Assembly: GCF_032229285.1 (NCBI RefSeq)
Contig: NZ_CP135084.1
Location: 1,054,001 to 1,118,000 of the forward strand
Source of the DNA: Rheinheimera sp. MMS21-TC3
GTDB taxonomy: Bacteria > Pseudomonadota > Gammaproteobacteria > Enterobacterales > Alteromonadaceae
DNA: 64,000 bases
Reading direction: 5' to 3'
Shown here piece after piece: positions 10,472 through 19,459 of the stretch (position 1 is its first letter; the number at the start of each line of letters is the position of its first letter). Under the pieces are notes generated by a model. It was not told the DNA's origin and did no database searches. It was given only the letters and a program-made list of their open reading frames with translations. The position numbers and the translations under genes were made by a program.

Positions 10472-10538
10472 GTCAAGTTGGCAGTGTAATGCAGCTAATA
10501 ATAAATTGCACTAATAAGTGTATTGTAGGCTCACAAAA

Positions 10539-11060
10539 TTAATTAGCTTTAACTTGGGAAGCACGATGCAAATAAAAGGTAGTGATAGGGCTAGTTGCAA
10601 TTAATTTACCACTTTGGTCTAACAACTCTAGCTGTAACTTATGCTCGCCCCGTTCAATATCACGTAAAATAAAGACGGTATTATTTTGTGGTTCAGATTG
10701 CGATTGACCATCAACTAATAACCTTACTCGTAAGCCCCGCTTAAACATAGGGCTTATCTGGCCAGACACATAGACTGAACCGGTATTATCCCGCACTGTT
10801 CCTTGATCTTCAGGTTGAATAATACTAACTTCGTATTGTTCTGTTTTAGGTTCTTTAGTGTTAGGAAAATTAGGATCTGTCGCCGGCACTATATTAGGGC
10901 GAGAAGTTAAAGTGACTTCTTCGGCACCTAGTTGAGGGCTATCTGAAAACACTAGATTACCTTTAGCATCACGTGTTACAAAAATCTTTTTATCTTGCTG
11001 CTGCGCAGAGATAGGCAAAGCTATTACTACCAACATCAAGAGTAAGAATACTTTTTTCAT
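10539..11060 (-). CDS. Exported DUF4124-type protein
   Basis: A 173-residue protein with a signal peptide (residues 1-19, MKKVFLLLMLVVIALPISA). A short domain (KKIFVTRDAKGNLVFSDSPQ) matches the DUF4124 pattern of a predicted periplasmic or envelope protein. The second half (EVSIIQPEDQGTVRDNTGSVYVSG onward) resembles an immunoglobulin-like beta fold. Function is unknown. It lies between glnA and ntrB on the same strand, a frequent neighbour of glnA in this bacterial group. Confidence 0.75.
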   Translation of the reverse strand: MKKVFLLLMLVVIALPISAQQQDKKIFVTRDAKGNLVFSDSPQLGAEEVTLTSRPNIVPATDPNFPNTKEPKTEQYEVSIIQPEDQGTVRDNTGSVYVSGQISPMFKRGLRVRLLVDGQSQSEPQNNTVFILRDIERGEHKLQLELLDQSGKLIATSPITTFYLHRASQVKAN

Positions 11061-11136
11061 TATCAGCCCAATCCCTTTATTGCTTTATAATCTTTAAGAT
11101 ATATTACTCTATCTTGAATTGTTAATTAATTCTACT

Positions 11137-11166
11137 AAAAAAAAAGCCCACTAATAAAGTGGGCTT
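11137..11166 (-). terminator. Rho-independent terminator of glnA
   Basis: Inverted repeat AAGCCCAC (11144-11151) and GTGGGCTT (11159-11166) with a 7-nt loop. On the minus strand it is followed by a run of U from the A tract at 11137-11145. It lies 18 bp after the glnA stop and separates glnA from the DUF4124-ntrBC genes. Confidence 0.9.
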
Positions 11167-11183
11167 AATCAAAAGTTTTGAAT

Positions 11184-12593
11184 TTAAACGCTATAATATA
11201 GTTCAAACTCTAATGGGTGTACGGCAACGGCAACTCTAAGGGCTTCTGCACGTTTAATCTCAATGTAAGCATCAATCATGTTATCAGTCATAACACCACC
11301 TTTAGTAAAGATAGCGCGGCTCTTATCAAGCTCGTTTAAAGCTTCTTCTAGGGTTTTAGCAACTTGAGGGATATTAGCGGCTTCTTCTGCTGGAAGGTCA
11401 TATAAGTCTTTATCCATAGCATCACCTGGATGGATCTTATTTTGAATGCCATCTAAACCTGCCATTAATTGGGCAGTAAAGGCTAAATATGGGTTAGCTG
11501 TTGGATCTGGGAATCGACATTCAATGCGACGCGCTTTAGCGCTTGGCACTAGCGGAATACGGATTGATGCAGAGCGATTACGGGCCGAATAAGCCAGCAT
11601 AACAGGCGCTTCATAGTGAGGGACTAAACGCTTGTATGAATTGGTTGACGGATTAGTGAAAGCATTTAATGCTTTAGCATGCTTAATAATGCCGCCAATA
11701 TAATATAAAGCTAATTCTGATAAACCAGCATATTTATCACCAGCAAATAAATTGACACCATCTTTTACTAAAGATTGATGACAGTGCATACCAGAGCCAT
11801 TATCACCCACTAAAGGTTTTGGCATAAAGGTAACGGTTTTACCGTATAAATGAGCCACGTTTTGCACAACATATTTTAATTGCTGAGTTTCATCGGCTTT
11901 TTTAGTTAAGCTATTAAATTTAGTGGCAATTTCATTCTGACCAGCTGTTGCCACTTCATGGTGATGCGCTTCAACTGTTTGGCCCATTTCTTCTAGTACC
12001 ATACACATAGCACTACGAATATCATGGCTAGAGTCCACTGGAGGTAGGGGGAAGTAACCACCTTTTACAGTTGGCCTGTGGCCTTTATTACCACCTTCAT
12101 AACTAGTGCCTGAGTTCCATGCCGCTTCTGTTGAATTTATTTTAAAAAACGAACTGGCCATAGTGGTTTCAAAGCGAATATCGTCAAACATGAAAAACTC
12201 TGGCTCAGGGCCAAATAAAATTGTGTCAGCAATACCTGTAGAACGAAGGTAGGCTTCAGCACGTTTAGCGATTGAGCGTGGGTCGCGGTCATAACCTTGC
12301 ATAGTACTTGGTTCGATAACATCACAAGTAATATTAAGCGTGGTTTCTTCAAAGAAGGGGTCTAAAACGGCAGTGCTTGGATCTGGCATTAAAATCATAT
12401 CTGAGTCATTAATGCCTTTCCAACCAGACATAGAAGAACCATCAAACATTTTACCGTCTTCAAAGAAGTCTTCATTTATTTGATTAACTGGTAAGGTAAT
12501 GTGCTGCTCTTTACCTTTAGTATCAGTGAAACGTAAATCAACAAATTTCACTTCATTTTCTTCGATTAAACTCATTACAGTTGATGCAGACAT
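11184..12593 (-). CDS. glnA: Glutamine synthetase, type I
   Basis: A 469-residue ATP-dependent enzyme that makes glutamine from glutamate and ammonia as a dodecamer. The N-terminal beta-grasp domain contains [18 protein letters not shown]. Active-site signatures include [23 protein letters not shown] and the ATP-binding [11 protein letters not shown]. The adenylylation site is near NLYDLP-like [11 protein letters not shown]. Length is the standard 469. Expression is likely governed by the sigma-54 promoter and NtrC sites upstream. Confidence 0.98.
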   Translation of the reverse strand: MSASTVMSLIEENEVKFVDLRFTDTKGKEQHITLPVNQINEDFFEDGKMFDGSSMSGWKGINDSDMILMPDPSTAVLDPFFEETTLNITCDVIEPSTMQGYDRDPRSIAKRAEAYLRSTGIADTILFGPEPEFFMFDDIRFETTMASSFFKINSTEAAWNSGTSYEGGNKGHRPTVKGGYFPLPPVDSSHDIRSAMCMVLEEMGQTVEAHHHEVATAGQNEIATKFNSLTKKADETQQLKYVVQNVAHLYGKTVTFMPKPLVGDNGSGMHCHQSLVKDGVNLFAGDKYAGLSELALYYIGGIIKHAKALNAFTNPSTNSYKRLVPHYEAPVMLAYSARNRSASIRIPLVPSAKARRIECRFPDPTANPYLAFTAQLMAGLDGIQNKIHPGDAMDKDLYDLPAEEAANIPQVAKTLEEALNELDKSRAIFTKGGVMTDNMIDAYIEIKRAEALRVAVAVHPLEFELYYSV

Positions 12594-12676
12594 GCATTCC
12601 TCCAGTTATTCTGTTTTAAAACGACTATCACGACAGCCAATTTATTTATAACATTCGCTAGCCTTAATTAATATAA

Positions 12677-12691
12677 GCTAATTATATGCCA
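12677..12691 (-). promoter_or_regulatory. Sigma-54 promoter of glnA
   Basis: The minus strand reads TGGCATATAATTAGC: GG of the -24 element and GC of the -12 element in exact 10-bp spacing (consensus TGGCAC-N5-TTGC, two mismatches). It is 84 bp upstream of the glnA start and about 70 bp downstream of NtrC sites. The remaining intergenic sequence between glnA and typA is A+T rich and holds no gene. Confidence 0.75.
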
Positions 12692-12753
12692 ATATATTAA
12701 GCTTATGTATTTAAACAAAAATAAATTAATAATAGTCGTCAATATTTTTGTTT

Positions 12754-12791
12754 TGCACTATAATGGTGCAAGTTGGCGTTGTATTGGTGCA
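12754..12791. promoter_or_regulatory. NtrC enhancer sites for glnA
   Basis: TGCACTATAATGGTGCA at 12754-12770 is an excellent NtrC dyad. A second, weaker site ends in TGGTGCA at 12791 (12775-12791). The centres are 21 bp apart, two helical turns, which suits cooperative binding. Their distance from the sigma-54 promoter (about -96 and -117 from the expected start) is typical for NtrC enhancers. Confidence 0.75.
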
Positions 12792-12967
12792 ACCAAGATT
12801 GGGACTTAATCTACAGCTAAAAAATAAAAAATAAAAAAAATAGATAAATTTTAAGATGCTGTTTTTCTTTCTGAGTAAAAACAGAGTAGAATATGCGCCC
12901 TTAACGTAAAGTTAATTATTGCCTAGTGGTCATTATGGTCAACTAGTGCCACAGAGGAAATCTTTTC

Positions 12968-13042
12968 ATGAGTGTTACCGCAACAAACTTAGACAAACTG
13001 CGCAATATTGCCATTATTGCCCACGTCAATCATTGCCTATAA
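12968..13042 (+). pseudogene. typA: Stranded 5' end of host typA
   Basis: The original start of typA: ATG at 12968 preceded by a strong ribosome binding site (AGAGGAAATCTTTTC). It encodes [20 protein letters not shown], then NHCL and a stop that come from the prophage side. The shared part matches the TypA GTPase N-terminus up to the site where the P-loop (DHGKTT) should follow. Integration cut the gene here. Excision at the core would restore a full reading frame. Confidence 0.92.
13004..13026. other. attL of the prophage
   Basis: Shares ATTATTGCCCACGT (13013-13026) exactly with the right junction. Counting the flanking codons, 21 of 23 bp match (13004-13026 against 62289-62311). The core encodes IIAHV of TypA. 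Identity ends sharply at 13027, where the host coding sequence gives way to prophage sequence. Confidence 0.88.
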
Positions 13043-13052
13043 GACATAGCAC

Positions 13053-13150
13053 GACAAAGTACGACATTTCCCATCACAACACCCCATTAAACCCTTGCAA
13101 AACACCATTTTATAGCTTTCAATTACGACACGACCGGACAAAGTACGACA
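13053..13150 (+). repeat. Direct repeat near attL, candidate arm-type integrase or excisionase sites
   Basis: GACAAAGTACGACA occurs at 13053-13066 and again at 13137-13150, with related TACGACA and GCGACA words around. It lies between the attachment core and the integrase gene, the usual place for accessory protein sites in an attP arm. Confidence 0.6.
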
Positions 13151-13170
13151 AATAGCGACATTCGCAATGC

Positions 13171-13218
13171 GTACATAGCAACGTACATAATAATAATAAA
13201 AATGCCGGTGTGTACATA
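13171..13218 (+). repeat. GTACATA repeats, left arm
   Basis: GTACATA is found at 13171-13177, 13183-13189 and 13212-13218, just before the integrase start. The same heptamer, in the context GTGTACATA, recurs twice at the other end (62213-62231). Occurrence at both ends of the element suggests arm-type binding sites for the integrase. Confidence 0.6.
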
Positions 13219-13231
13219 ATTGGAGAAAGTT

Positions 13232-14491
13232 ATGGCTTTATCAGATAGTTGGCTTAAAGCTGCCTATGGAAAAGAAGGTGGCAAAGCTACAGAGAAATCA
13301 GACCGTGATGGGTTAAGCGTTCGCGTTAGCGCTAAAGGTAAAATTACGTTTCAATTTAGGTTTAGGTATGCCGGCAAACCCCAGCGCTGTGATATTGGGA
13401 CTTACCCACTTATTACGCTAAAAGATGCTAGGGCAGAGTGCTTGAAGTATCGAGCAGCGCTTGAGCAAGGCGAGGATCCTAGAATAGTAAAAGCTTTACT
13501 GTTGGCAGAGAAAGAGCAAGCGACAACGGTTGCTGATTTATTTATTCAGTGGTTTGATTCTGATGTTAAAGGTAAAAAGGTATCTGCAAGCGAGTCTTGG
13601 CGCAGTATTGAATTACATATTTTGCCTGAGATTGGTAAGTTGCCAGCCGACCAATTAACTTTGCATCATTGGCTGCCGATTATTGAACGCATGACAAAGA
13701 AAACTCCCGCTATGGCCGTAAGAGTGCTTACTCAATGCAAGTTAATGTTGCGTTGGGCAGTGCGGCGTAAGCTGGTTATGCACAATCCGCTAGCTGATAT
13801 AACTGCTAAACGTGATCTGCATGTAGCTAAGAAGCAAGGAGAACGAACGCTAACCGATCAGGAAATAGCATGGCTGTTTGAATACTTTGATAGTGACGCA
13901 AGAATGGAACCCAAGAACATGCTTTTTATGAAGCTATGCTTATTTTATGGCTGCAGGAACGGCGAACTAAGGCGTGCTAAAAAATCAGACTTTGATTTTA
14001 TAAATAGTGTGTGGACCATACCACCAGAGAATAGAAAAACAGGCAAGAAAAGCGGTAGGCCAATGAAGCGGCCCATACCGGACGAATTTAAAGCTGACAT
14101 TGAAATGCTAATGTGTTTATCAGCGGGGGAATATCTGGTGCCTTTGCGTGATAAAGATAGCCCTATGACGACAAGCGCATCATTAAGTTTGCCGTATCGG
14201 GTTATGGCGTGGCTGAAAAAGAATAAAGGTATTAGCATGGATCACTGGTCGCTGCATGATTTAAGGCGAACAGCACGCACTAACTTTGGACCTATAACAA
14301 TGCCTAACATTCACGTTGCCGAGATTATGTTAGATCATACGATACCTGGCATGTGGCACGTTTACGACAAAGAGTATTACTTGCCAGAGCAAATGCTTGC
14401 TTATAAGGCATGGCACAGAAAGTTAATGCAAATAACGGGGCAAGTAGAGGTAAACAACATTGTTGAAATGAAGCGGATTTCAAGCGAATAA
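13232..14491 (+). CDS. int: Tyrosine recombinase integrase (DUF4102/P4 type)
   Basis: A 419-residue integrase that drives site-specific integration at typA. An N-terminal DUF4102 arm-binding domain (residues 1-90, with GLSVRVSAKGKITFQFRFRY) is followed by a core-binding SAM-like domain and the catalytic domain. Catalytic residues are visible: Arg in YGCRNGELRRAK, the HDLRRTART box and the nucleophile Tyr in HVYDKEYY. ATG 13232 is chosen because GGAG sits 6 nt upstream, whereas the earlier TTG 13220 includes that site. It points away from attL. Confidence 0.93.
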   Translation: MALSDSWLKAAYGKEGGKATEKSDRDGLSVRVSAKGKITFQFRFRYAGKPQRCDIGTYPLITLKDARAECLKYRAALEQGEDPRIVKALLLAEKEQATTVADLFIQWFDSDVKGKKVSASESWRSIELHILPEIGKLPADQLTLHHWLPIIERMTKKTPAMAVRVLTQCKLMLRWAVRRKLVMHNPLADITAKRDLHVAKKQGERTLTDQEIAWLFEYFDSDARMEPKNMLFMKLCLFYGCRNGELRRAKKSDFDFINSVWTIPPENRKTGKKSGRPMKRPIPDEFKADIEMLMCLSAGEYLVPLRDKDSPMTTSASLSLPYRVMAWLKKNKGISMDHWSLHDLRRTARTNFGPITMPNIHVAEIMLDHTIPGMWHVYDKEYYLPEQMLAYKAWHRKLMQITGQVEVNNIVEMKRISSE

Positions 14492-14516
14492 ATGGCAGTT
14501 AACTAGTTAGCTGACA

Positions 14517-14555
14517 ATAACAGGGAAAATAAAATTAATTATCTTCCCTGTTATT
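14517..14555. terminator. Hairpin between convergent int and ssb
   Basis: A 12-bp inverted repeat, AATAACAGGGAA (14517-14528) and TTCCCTGTTATT (14544-14555), with a 15-nt A+T-rich loop. It separates the rightward integrase gene from the end of the leftward early operon. No long U tract follows, so termination is likely but not certain. Confidence 0.55.
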
Positions 14556-14602
14556 ATGGTTCGTTCCATTTTGGAACTAGCCACTTTTAGATTATACGTT
14601 TC

Positions 14603-15091
14603 CTAGAACGGTATATCGTCGTCAAAGTCCACAGGTGGTGCATTGTTGATAGATGCCGGAGGACGTTGGTTGTTTGACTGGTAACCACCAGTTTGCTGCA
14701 CTGGCCTTTGCTGCTGCGCCCGCTGTCCTTGACTGTTGCTTGACTGGCCATCCTGTCTGCCATCCAGCATTTGCAATTCACCTGCGATAATCTCAGTGGT
14801 GTAGCGCTCGATTCCGTCTTTGTCCTGCCACTTGCGGGTTTTTAATTTACCCTCGATATACACCTTGCTGCCTTTGCGCAGATACTCTCCGGCTATTTCA
14901 CCTAAACGGTTATAGATAACAATGCGGTGCCACTCGGTTTGCTCTTTCTTTTCGTTAGTTGCTTTGTCGGTCCAGCTTTCAGACGTTGCTATTGTAAAGT
15001 TAGCTACAGCACCACCTTGTGGCATGTAACGAACTTCCGGATCTTGGCCTAAGTTGCCAATTAAAATTACTTTGTTGATGCCTCTGCTCAT
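14603..15091 (-). CDS. ssb: Single-stranded DNA-binding protein
   Basis: A 162-residue phage SSB. The OB fold spans about residues 1-110 ([22 protein letters not shown], then [28 protein letters not shown]). A Gln/Gly/Pro-rich linker follows. It ends with the acidic tip DFDDDIPF, the docking peptide for replication and repair partners. It is last in the leftward early operon and fits with the RecE/RecT-type genes upstream. Confidence 0.95.
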   Translation of the reverse strand: MSRGINKVILIGNLGQDPEVRYMPQGGAVANFTIATSESWTDKATNEKKEQTEWHRIVIYNRLGEIAGEYLRKGSKVYIEGKLKTRKWQDKDGIERYTTEIIAGELQMLDGRQDGQSSNSQGQRAQQQRPVQQTGGYQSNNQRPPASINNAPPVDFDDDIPF

Positions 15092-15108
15092 GTAATGTTC
15101 CTTGCTAT

Positions 15109-15285
15109 TTATTGTTTAACAGGGTTGTGGTTTGCGTAATGATTCGCACGAATATCGGCATCGTGATTTATCATCCACGGCTCTATGTTTTCAGTGTTTT
15201 TATTTATTTCAAGCCACGCCACGCCATCTTTGAAGCCAGCTCGATAAGTAGTGATTAATAAATCGTGCAACTGCTGCTTTGTCAT
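15109..15285 (-). CDS. Small hypothetical phage protein
   Basis: A 58-residue reading frame starting [18 protein letters not shown], with the start 2 bp after the dUTPase stop and the end 17 bp before ssb. The spacing and direction fit the operon. No known domain was recognised; charge is mixed and there is no membrane segment. Confidence 0.6.
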   Translation of the reverse strand: MTKQQLHDLLITTYRAGFKDGVAWLEINKNTENIEPWMINHDADIRANHYANHNPVKQ

Positions 15286-15287
15286 GG

Positions 15288-15704
15288 CTAATACCCCGTT
15301 GAACCAAAACCACCAGCACCGCGCTGTGTATCTTCCAGATCGTCAACAATAACCACTGGCTCTTGATACACTTGCTGCACAAGCATTTGCGCAATGCGAT
15401 CACCAGGCTTAAATTCGACAACGGCATGACCGTGATTAATTAAAGCTACGCGCACCTCGCCGCGATAGTCACTATCCACAACTCCAGCCAGGCTATCTAC
15501 GCCATGCTTTCCAGCCAAGCCGGAGCGAGGCCATATCAGCGCTACCATGCCGTGCGGTATTGCCATTGCGAACCCGGTGCTAACTAAGGCGCGTGCGCCT
15601 GGTATTAGCGTTATGTGTTCGTTGCAGTGAATGTCATACCCTGCAGCGTGTTCTGTTGCGCGTTTAGGTGCTTTGGCATTCTCTGCCAGTAGTTTTATTT
15701 TCAT
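15288..15704 (-). CDS. dut: dUTP diphosphatase
   Basis: A 138-residue trimeric dUTPase that hydrolyses dUTP to dUMP, keeping uracil out of phage DNA. All five motifs are present: HAAGYDIHC (motif 1), PRSGLAGKHGVD (2), GVVDSDYRGEV (3), GDRIAQMLV (4) and GAGGFGSTG (5). ATG 15704 is chosen since MKIKLLAENAKAP is the usual N-terminus and GAGGGA lies upstream. An in-frame GTG at 15779 would add 25 residues not typical of the family. Confidence 0.93.
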   Translation of the reverse strand: MKIKLLAENAKAPKRATEHAAGYDIHCNEHITLIPGARALVSTGFAMAIPHGMVALIWPRSGLAGKHGVDSLAGVVDSDYRGEVRVALINHGHAVVEFKPGDRIAQMLVQQVYQEPVVIVDDLEDTQRGAGGFGSTGY

Positions 15705-15753
15705 GTAGTGATTTCCCTCGTTACCATTAAGCCCGATTAGATCAATCCGGTTT

Positions 15754-16230
15754 TCATCCAGCCATTCTTTTCTTGTCACTGTTAACCACCTGCTCTAGCG
15801 CGTTAATCATAATGCTGTATGCCTTATCATAATCTGGATCTGCTACCGGCATCGCCACATATCCCGCATCAAAAACAGCATTACCCTTGTCTTGATCTTG
15901 ATGTATCAACTTTGTGTGAACCTCATTTAAGTAGGGTATAATCGTTTCTTGCCGGTAAGGTGAAGCCATACGATGAAATTCAGTAATCATGCGCTCTTTT
16001 CCGTTTGATTCAGTGGACCAAACAACCAACAAGTAAGACCATTTAAAGGTGCAACCTGCTATGGTTCTGTCTGTTGCTTTACCAGGGATAAACACATGGC
16101 CTTTATGCGTGTTGTAGGCGATGCATTTACCCTCGGTAGCTGATAAGCTCATTACTATTGCAACGTCTTTAAGTGTTGCTTGCGCCATTGTTTGCAGGCG
16201 CTTTGCCATGTTGCGTTTCTTGCGGATCAT
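15754..16230 (-). CDS. Hypothetical phage protein
   Basis: A 158-residue protein whose ATG overlaps the methyltransferase stop (ATGA), so the two are translationally coupled. The N-terminus is basic (MIRKKRNMAKRLQ), and an in-frame ATG at 16209 is an alternative start. No recognisable domain was found. It sits between methyltransferase and dUTPase in the early operon. Confidence 0.6.
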   Translation of the reverse strand: MIRKKRNMAKRLQTMAQATLKDVAIVMSLSATEGKCIAYNTHKGHVFIPGKATDRTIAGCTFKWSYLLVVWSTESNGKERMITEFHRMASPYRQETIIPYLNEVHTKLIHQDQDKGNAVFDAGYVAMPVADPDYDKAYSIMINALEQVVNSDKKRMAG

Positions 16231-18305
16231 ATTCTGTAAAACTCCTGCGCTCGCAGCTCAATCATTTGCATAATTGCATTGCCTTGCGCTAGCAAAGCCT
16301 CGCGCTCGACGTACTGCATTTGCTGGCCTTTCCAAGTCTTATCGAATACGCATATCGTGACGGCAAAGCCTGCGCTGCTGGCTTCATCTTTTTTCGTTGC
16401 TGGCACAAACCACTTTGGCAAATCAAAGCTTATGCGGCCCCGAACAAACGCCAGGTGATCCGCTTCTTCCGGCCACCACACTTCGCTAGTCGCTGACTTT
16501 AATAACATAACAATGCGTGCGCCTTTTTCGCGCTCGGCCATAACCTTTTTCATTATGTTACGCATGCCTGTAATAGCTGTGCCGTCGTCGTCGTAGCTGC
16601 TGCGTGAGTAGGGCGGGTTAGCGTATGCCTTGCCGCCGTTTAAGTCTGCAGTCCAGTCTTGTAGCAATGCGTTGTTATCTGCAGTGTAAAACTTAGGGCA
16701 TTTGTTGTTATCGCCATCAGTGAATAGGTCAAGAATAAATGGCCCGAACATGGCATTGATGCCCCAAAACAAAGCATCTGGTGTGCGCCACTGGTCGCCA
16801 ACTTCGCCCAGCTTGTGCGCTGGCTTTGCTTTTAGTTCGGCTAAAGCGCGGGTGTAGTGGTTCATGCTAGTGGCTGCGCTGGCAGGCTCGGTAATTTCTA
16901 TTCTATTGGTCATTTGCAGGCTTACTCCATTATTTATCTCTGCAGCGATTCTTTTCCCGATCCAACTCATAACAGATACGGCCATTGAGTTTCCTAAAGC
17001 TTTGTATCTGTTACTATCGGACACTTTTTTAAGCTTTGCTTTTTTATCCCCGCAACAATTTGAACATCCATACTTACCTAGTGCTTCTTTAAAAATTAAC
17101 CCACAGCATTCATACCAATCTGGTATTTCGGTATGGCCATCAGGAAAGCCTTGTAATCTCTCGCACTCAATAGGGGTAAGTCTGCGAACGCTCATTGTTT
17201 CAGGGTCAAAAACTCCGTGCATGTGTGTTCTAGTAATTGTATTCTGAGGGTCTATGTCAGTTCCTATGCCGCTACCCATTCTTGGGTTTTTATCGTCACT
17301 TGGTCTGCCTTGTACTGTCATTGTGTTTATTGGCAAAACTCCGTGTCTATCTGTATCAGTTAGGCAAGGTGAAATATTAACCATCGGCTCGGTTGCGTTA
17401 CCTCCGTTCTGTGGTGCTCTGCCAATCCAATTCCCCGGAATCCCGTATGCTGATTCGTTGACCACTGACGGAATTAAGTTGCAGCGCGAAACAACTAGAT
17501 CCGTAGCGTCTTTGTAATCCCTTGCTTTCATTGTTGATGCAGTGTCATCATCGGAATACTCACCAAAAGCAGCCATCCTAAATGCGCCTAGATTTGAGAT
17601 TGATTCTCTAGCGCAATTTTCAGTAAAGGCGGTAGTTTCTTTTCCCGCTTTTCTGCTCGGCGCAATATCCCGGCGCACGCCGTCGAACTCAAAAAGAACT
17701 TTTGCTGGATCGAACCCGCCTCTAGCGCTTGCGACAAGAAAGACACGCTTGCGTCGTTGGGCCAGTCCGAAATATTGGGCATCAAGAACCCGCCATGCAA
17801 CTGCTCTTTCGGGGCCAAACACACAACCAGCGTTCGTCCATTTTCCCCCTGATGGGTGTAACTCACCACTTTCTCCGGCAAGCCCTGCAAGGAAGCAACC
17901 GAATGCGTTATCTTTTGAGCTAAGGACTCCTGGTACGTTTTCCCAAACGATGATTGATTCTGACTTTGATTGTTCTCTGCGTTTATCGTCAATAGCATTG
18001 GCTAGCCTTATATATTCTAAAGTTAATGCACCGCGACCATCAGTAAGGCCACCTCTTAAACCAGCTACACTAAATGCTTGGCAAGGTGTACCACCTACCA
18101 GCATATCGGGCGCTGCAACTTCACCTGATTGCACCTTATCTGCTATCAGTGTCATATCGCCAAGGTTAGGAATATCTGGCCAGTGGTGCGCTAACACTGC
18201 GCTTGGGAATGGCTCGATCTCTGCGAGCCATGCCGCTTTGTAGCCTAGCGGTTCCCATGCAACACTAGCCGCTTCTATGCCGCTGCATACACTGCCAAAT
18301 ATCAT
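16227..18305 (-). CDS. Fused C5-cytosine and N6-adenine DNA methyltransferase
   Basis: A 692-residue protein with two methyltransferase domains. Residues about 1-470 form a C5-cytosine enzyme: FGSVCSGIEAASVAWEPLGY (motif I), GGTPCQAFSVAG with catalytic Cys (IV), ENVPGV (VI), QRRKRVFLVA (VIII) and ALGNSMAV (X). Residues about 520-690 match the phage Dam-type adenine methyltransferase family, with QWRTPDALFW and catalytic NPPYS in KAYANPPYSRSSY. ATG 18305 overlaps the upstream stop as ATGA, and the longer frame to 18446 lacks conserved sequence. It probably protects phage DNA from restriction. Target sites cannot be read from sequence. Confidence 0.88.
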   Translation of the reverse strand: MIFGSVCSGIEAASVAWEPLGYKAAWLAEIEPFPSAVLAHHWPDIPNLGDMTLIADKVQSGEVAAPDMLVGGTPCQAFSVAGLRGGLTDGRGALTLEYIRLANAIDDKRREQSKSESIIVWENVPGVLSSKDNAFGCFLAGLAGESGELHPSGGKWTNAGCVFGPERAVAWRVLDAQYFGLAQRRKRVFLVASARGGFDPAKVLFEFDGVRRDIAPSRKAGKETTAFTENCARESISNLGAFRMAAFGEYSDDDTASTMKARDYKDATDLVVSRCNLIPSVVNESAYGIPGNWIGRAPQNGGNATEPMVNISPCLTDTDRHGVLPINTMTVQGRPSDDKNPRMGSGIGTDIDPQNTITRTHMHGVFDPETMSVRRLTPIECERLQGFPDGHTEIPDWYECCGLIFKEALGKYGCSNCCGDKKAKLKKVSDSNRYKALGNSMAVSVMSWIGKRIAAEINNGVSLQMTNRIEITEPASAATSMNHYTRALAELKAKPAHKLGEVGDQWRTPDALFWGINAMFGPFILDLFTDGDNNKCPKFYTADNNALLQDWTADLNGGKAYANPPYSRSSYDDDGTAITGMRNIMKKVMAEREKGARIVMLLKSATSEVWWPEEADHLAFVRGRISFDLPKWFVPATKKDEASSAGFAVTICVFDKTWKGQQMQYVEREALLAQGNAIMQMIELRAQEFYRI

Positions 18306-18568
18306 GCCACCACCTGCTGATTTTCCATGCTTTGCATTACCCAACTTGGCAAGCCGCCGTTTGCGTATATAAGGCGGTTTATTTCTAATGCCTTTTCTTT
18401 GGCGGTGATAGGGCATGTCGTAAAGCCGTAACCAGGTAAAGCCCAACCTTGCTTTCCTCTACGGCAATCTGCCTTAACTGTAGCGCTGCCTAATACAATA
18501 TCGGTGCCGTGCGCTGGTTGTCCGTGGTGCTTTATAAATGCCTTTGGCGTGCGTGATGATCTGCTCAT
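18302..18568 (-). CDS. Hypothetical phage protein
   Basis: An 88-residue protein starting MSRSSRTPKAFIKHHGQPAHG. ATG 18568 is preceded by AAGGTGG at good spacing; the in-frame GTG 18577 would overlap that site. It contains one pair of cysteines about 30 residues apart. It is coupled by a 4-bp overlap to the methyltransferase. No domain is recognised. Confidence 0.6.
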   Translation of the reverse strand: MSRSSRTPKAFIKHHGQPAHGTDIVLGSATVKADCRRGKQGWALPGYGFTTCPITAKEKALEINRLIYANGGLPSWVMQSMENQQVVA

Positions 18569-18608
18569 GAATTCCACCTTATAGCCGCCGTCCTTGGCTG
18601 CTTGTTAA

Positions 18609-19445
18609 TTAACGTAAATTAAAACGACCAATAGTTACCGGGTGATCTAGCTCATTTTGCTGAAATAAGGTTTTTATTATTTCGCTAAACTGCTCTGCAA
18701 ATTCTTGCTGCATTTGCTCATGCTTTACAATTCTCGCAATAAGCAATGGCTTGTCGCGTGAAGTAATAACCGAAATGCGCAACTTAAAGGCTGCAACAGG
18801 TAGCCCAGCATAAGGTGAGCATGCAAAGGTAAATTCTGCGGGTAATGAGTTTTCAGCATTAACGCTCATACTTTCTAAAGCTGAACGCTCAGAGCTAAAG
18901 TTTTTCTGTTCGCTTTCTGATTTAGCGGTGGCGGTAATTGTGATCCGCCGTATAGCTGAAACTGCTTTTGCTAATGACATTTCTTCGCCGCTGTCATTTT
19001 TGCACGCTATATTTAACGCCCAATCTTCCATAAATTCAGCAAAGTCACGCTGCTCTAATTTATCTCCGGCGAATTGCAGCAATGCTTTGTATTCTGCTGT
19101 TTTATCTAATGTAAGAGTTGCAGTGTCATCAGCATGACCAGGTATATTGGTGCAGCCAAAGTTAAACACGTTAATCGCACTCATTTTTTCTGCGTTAACA
19201 AAACAGTGCATTGTTTCCTGCTCACGAAAGCCAACATAACCTATGAACTGACTGATAATGTTTGTTGCCATGTCACCACGAAAACGCAAACGGTTGGCTT
19301 GGTGAGACTCCAAATTAACAACATTAAAGCCATCAGGAACAACGGCCAGCGGCATTAAGCACTCAGCATTAACAATGCTGTTGGTTAGCTCTTTTTGGGT
19401 TTCAGCTTGTTTTAATAATTCAATTGCACTTTTATCTAATGACAT
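18609..19445 (-). CDS. DUF2303 (YfdQ-like) phage protein
   Basis: A 278-residue protein resembling the DUF2303 family found in early regions of many temperate phages, with the pattern LRFRGDM, SQFIGYV, ADDTATLTL and FAEFMEDW. Its biochemical role is unknown. The neighbouring RecE/RecT, SSB and methyltransferase genes suggest a DNA metabolism or counter-host role, but this is inference. Confidence 0.7.
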   Translation of the reverse strand: MSLDKSAIELLKQAETQKELTNSIVNAECLMPLAVVPDGFNVVNLESHQANRLRFRGDMATNIISQFIGYVGFREQETMHCFVNAEKMSAINVFNFGCTNIPGHADDTATLTLDKTAEYKALLQFAGDKLEQRDFAEFMEDWALNIACKNDSGEEMSLAKAVSAIRRITITATAKSESEQKNFSSERSALESMSVNAENSLPAEFTFACSPYAGLPVAAFKLRISVITSRDKPLLIARIVKHEQMQQEFAEQFSEIIKTLFQQNELDHPVTIGRFNLR

Positions 19446-19459
19446 TTTTTATCTCTCTA

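Noticed and set aside
12919..13155. Open frame of 78 codons spanning attL
   Set aside because: It runs out of frame through the typA ribosome binding site and stub and across the junction; it is created by the integration point and has no start signal.
17542..18243. Open frame of 233 codons opposite the methyltransferase gene
   Set aside because: It is antisense to conserved C5-methyltransferase motifs, lacks a ribosome binding site and has no recognisable domain.
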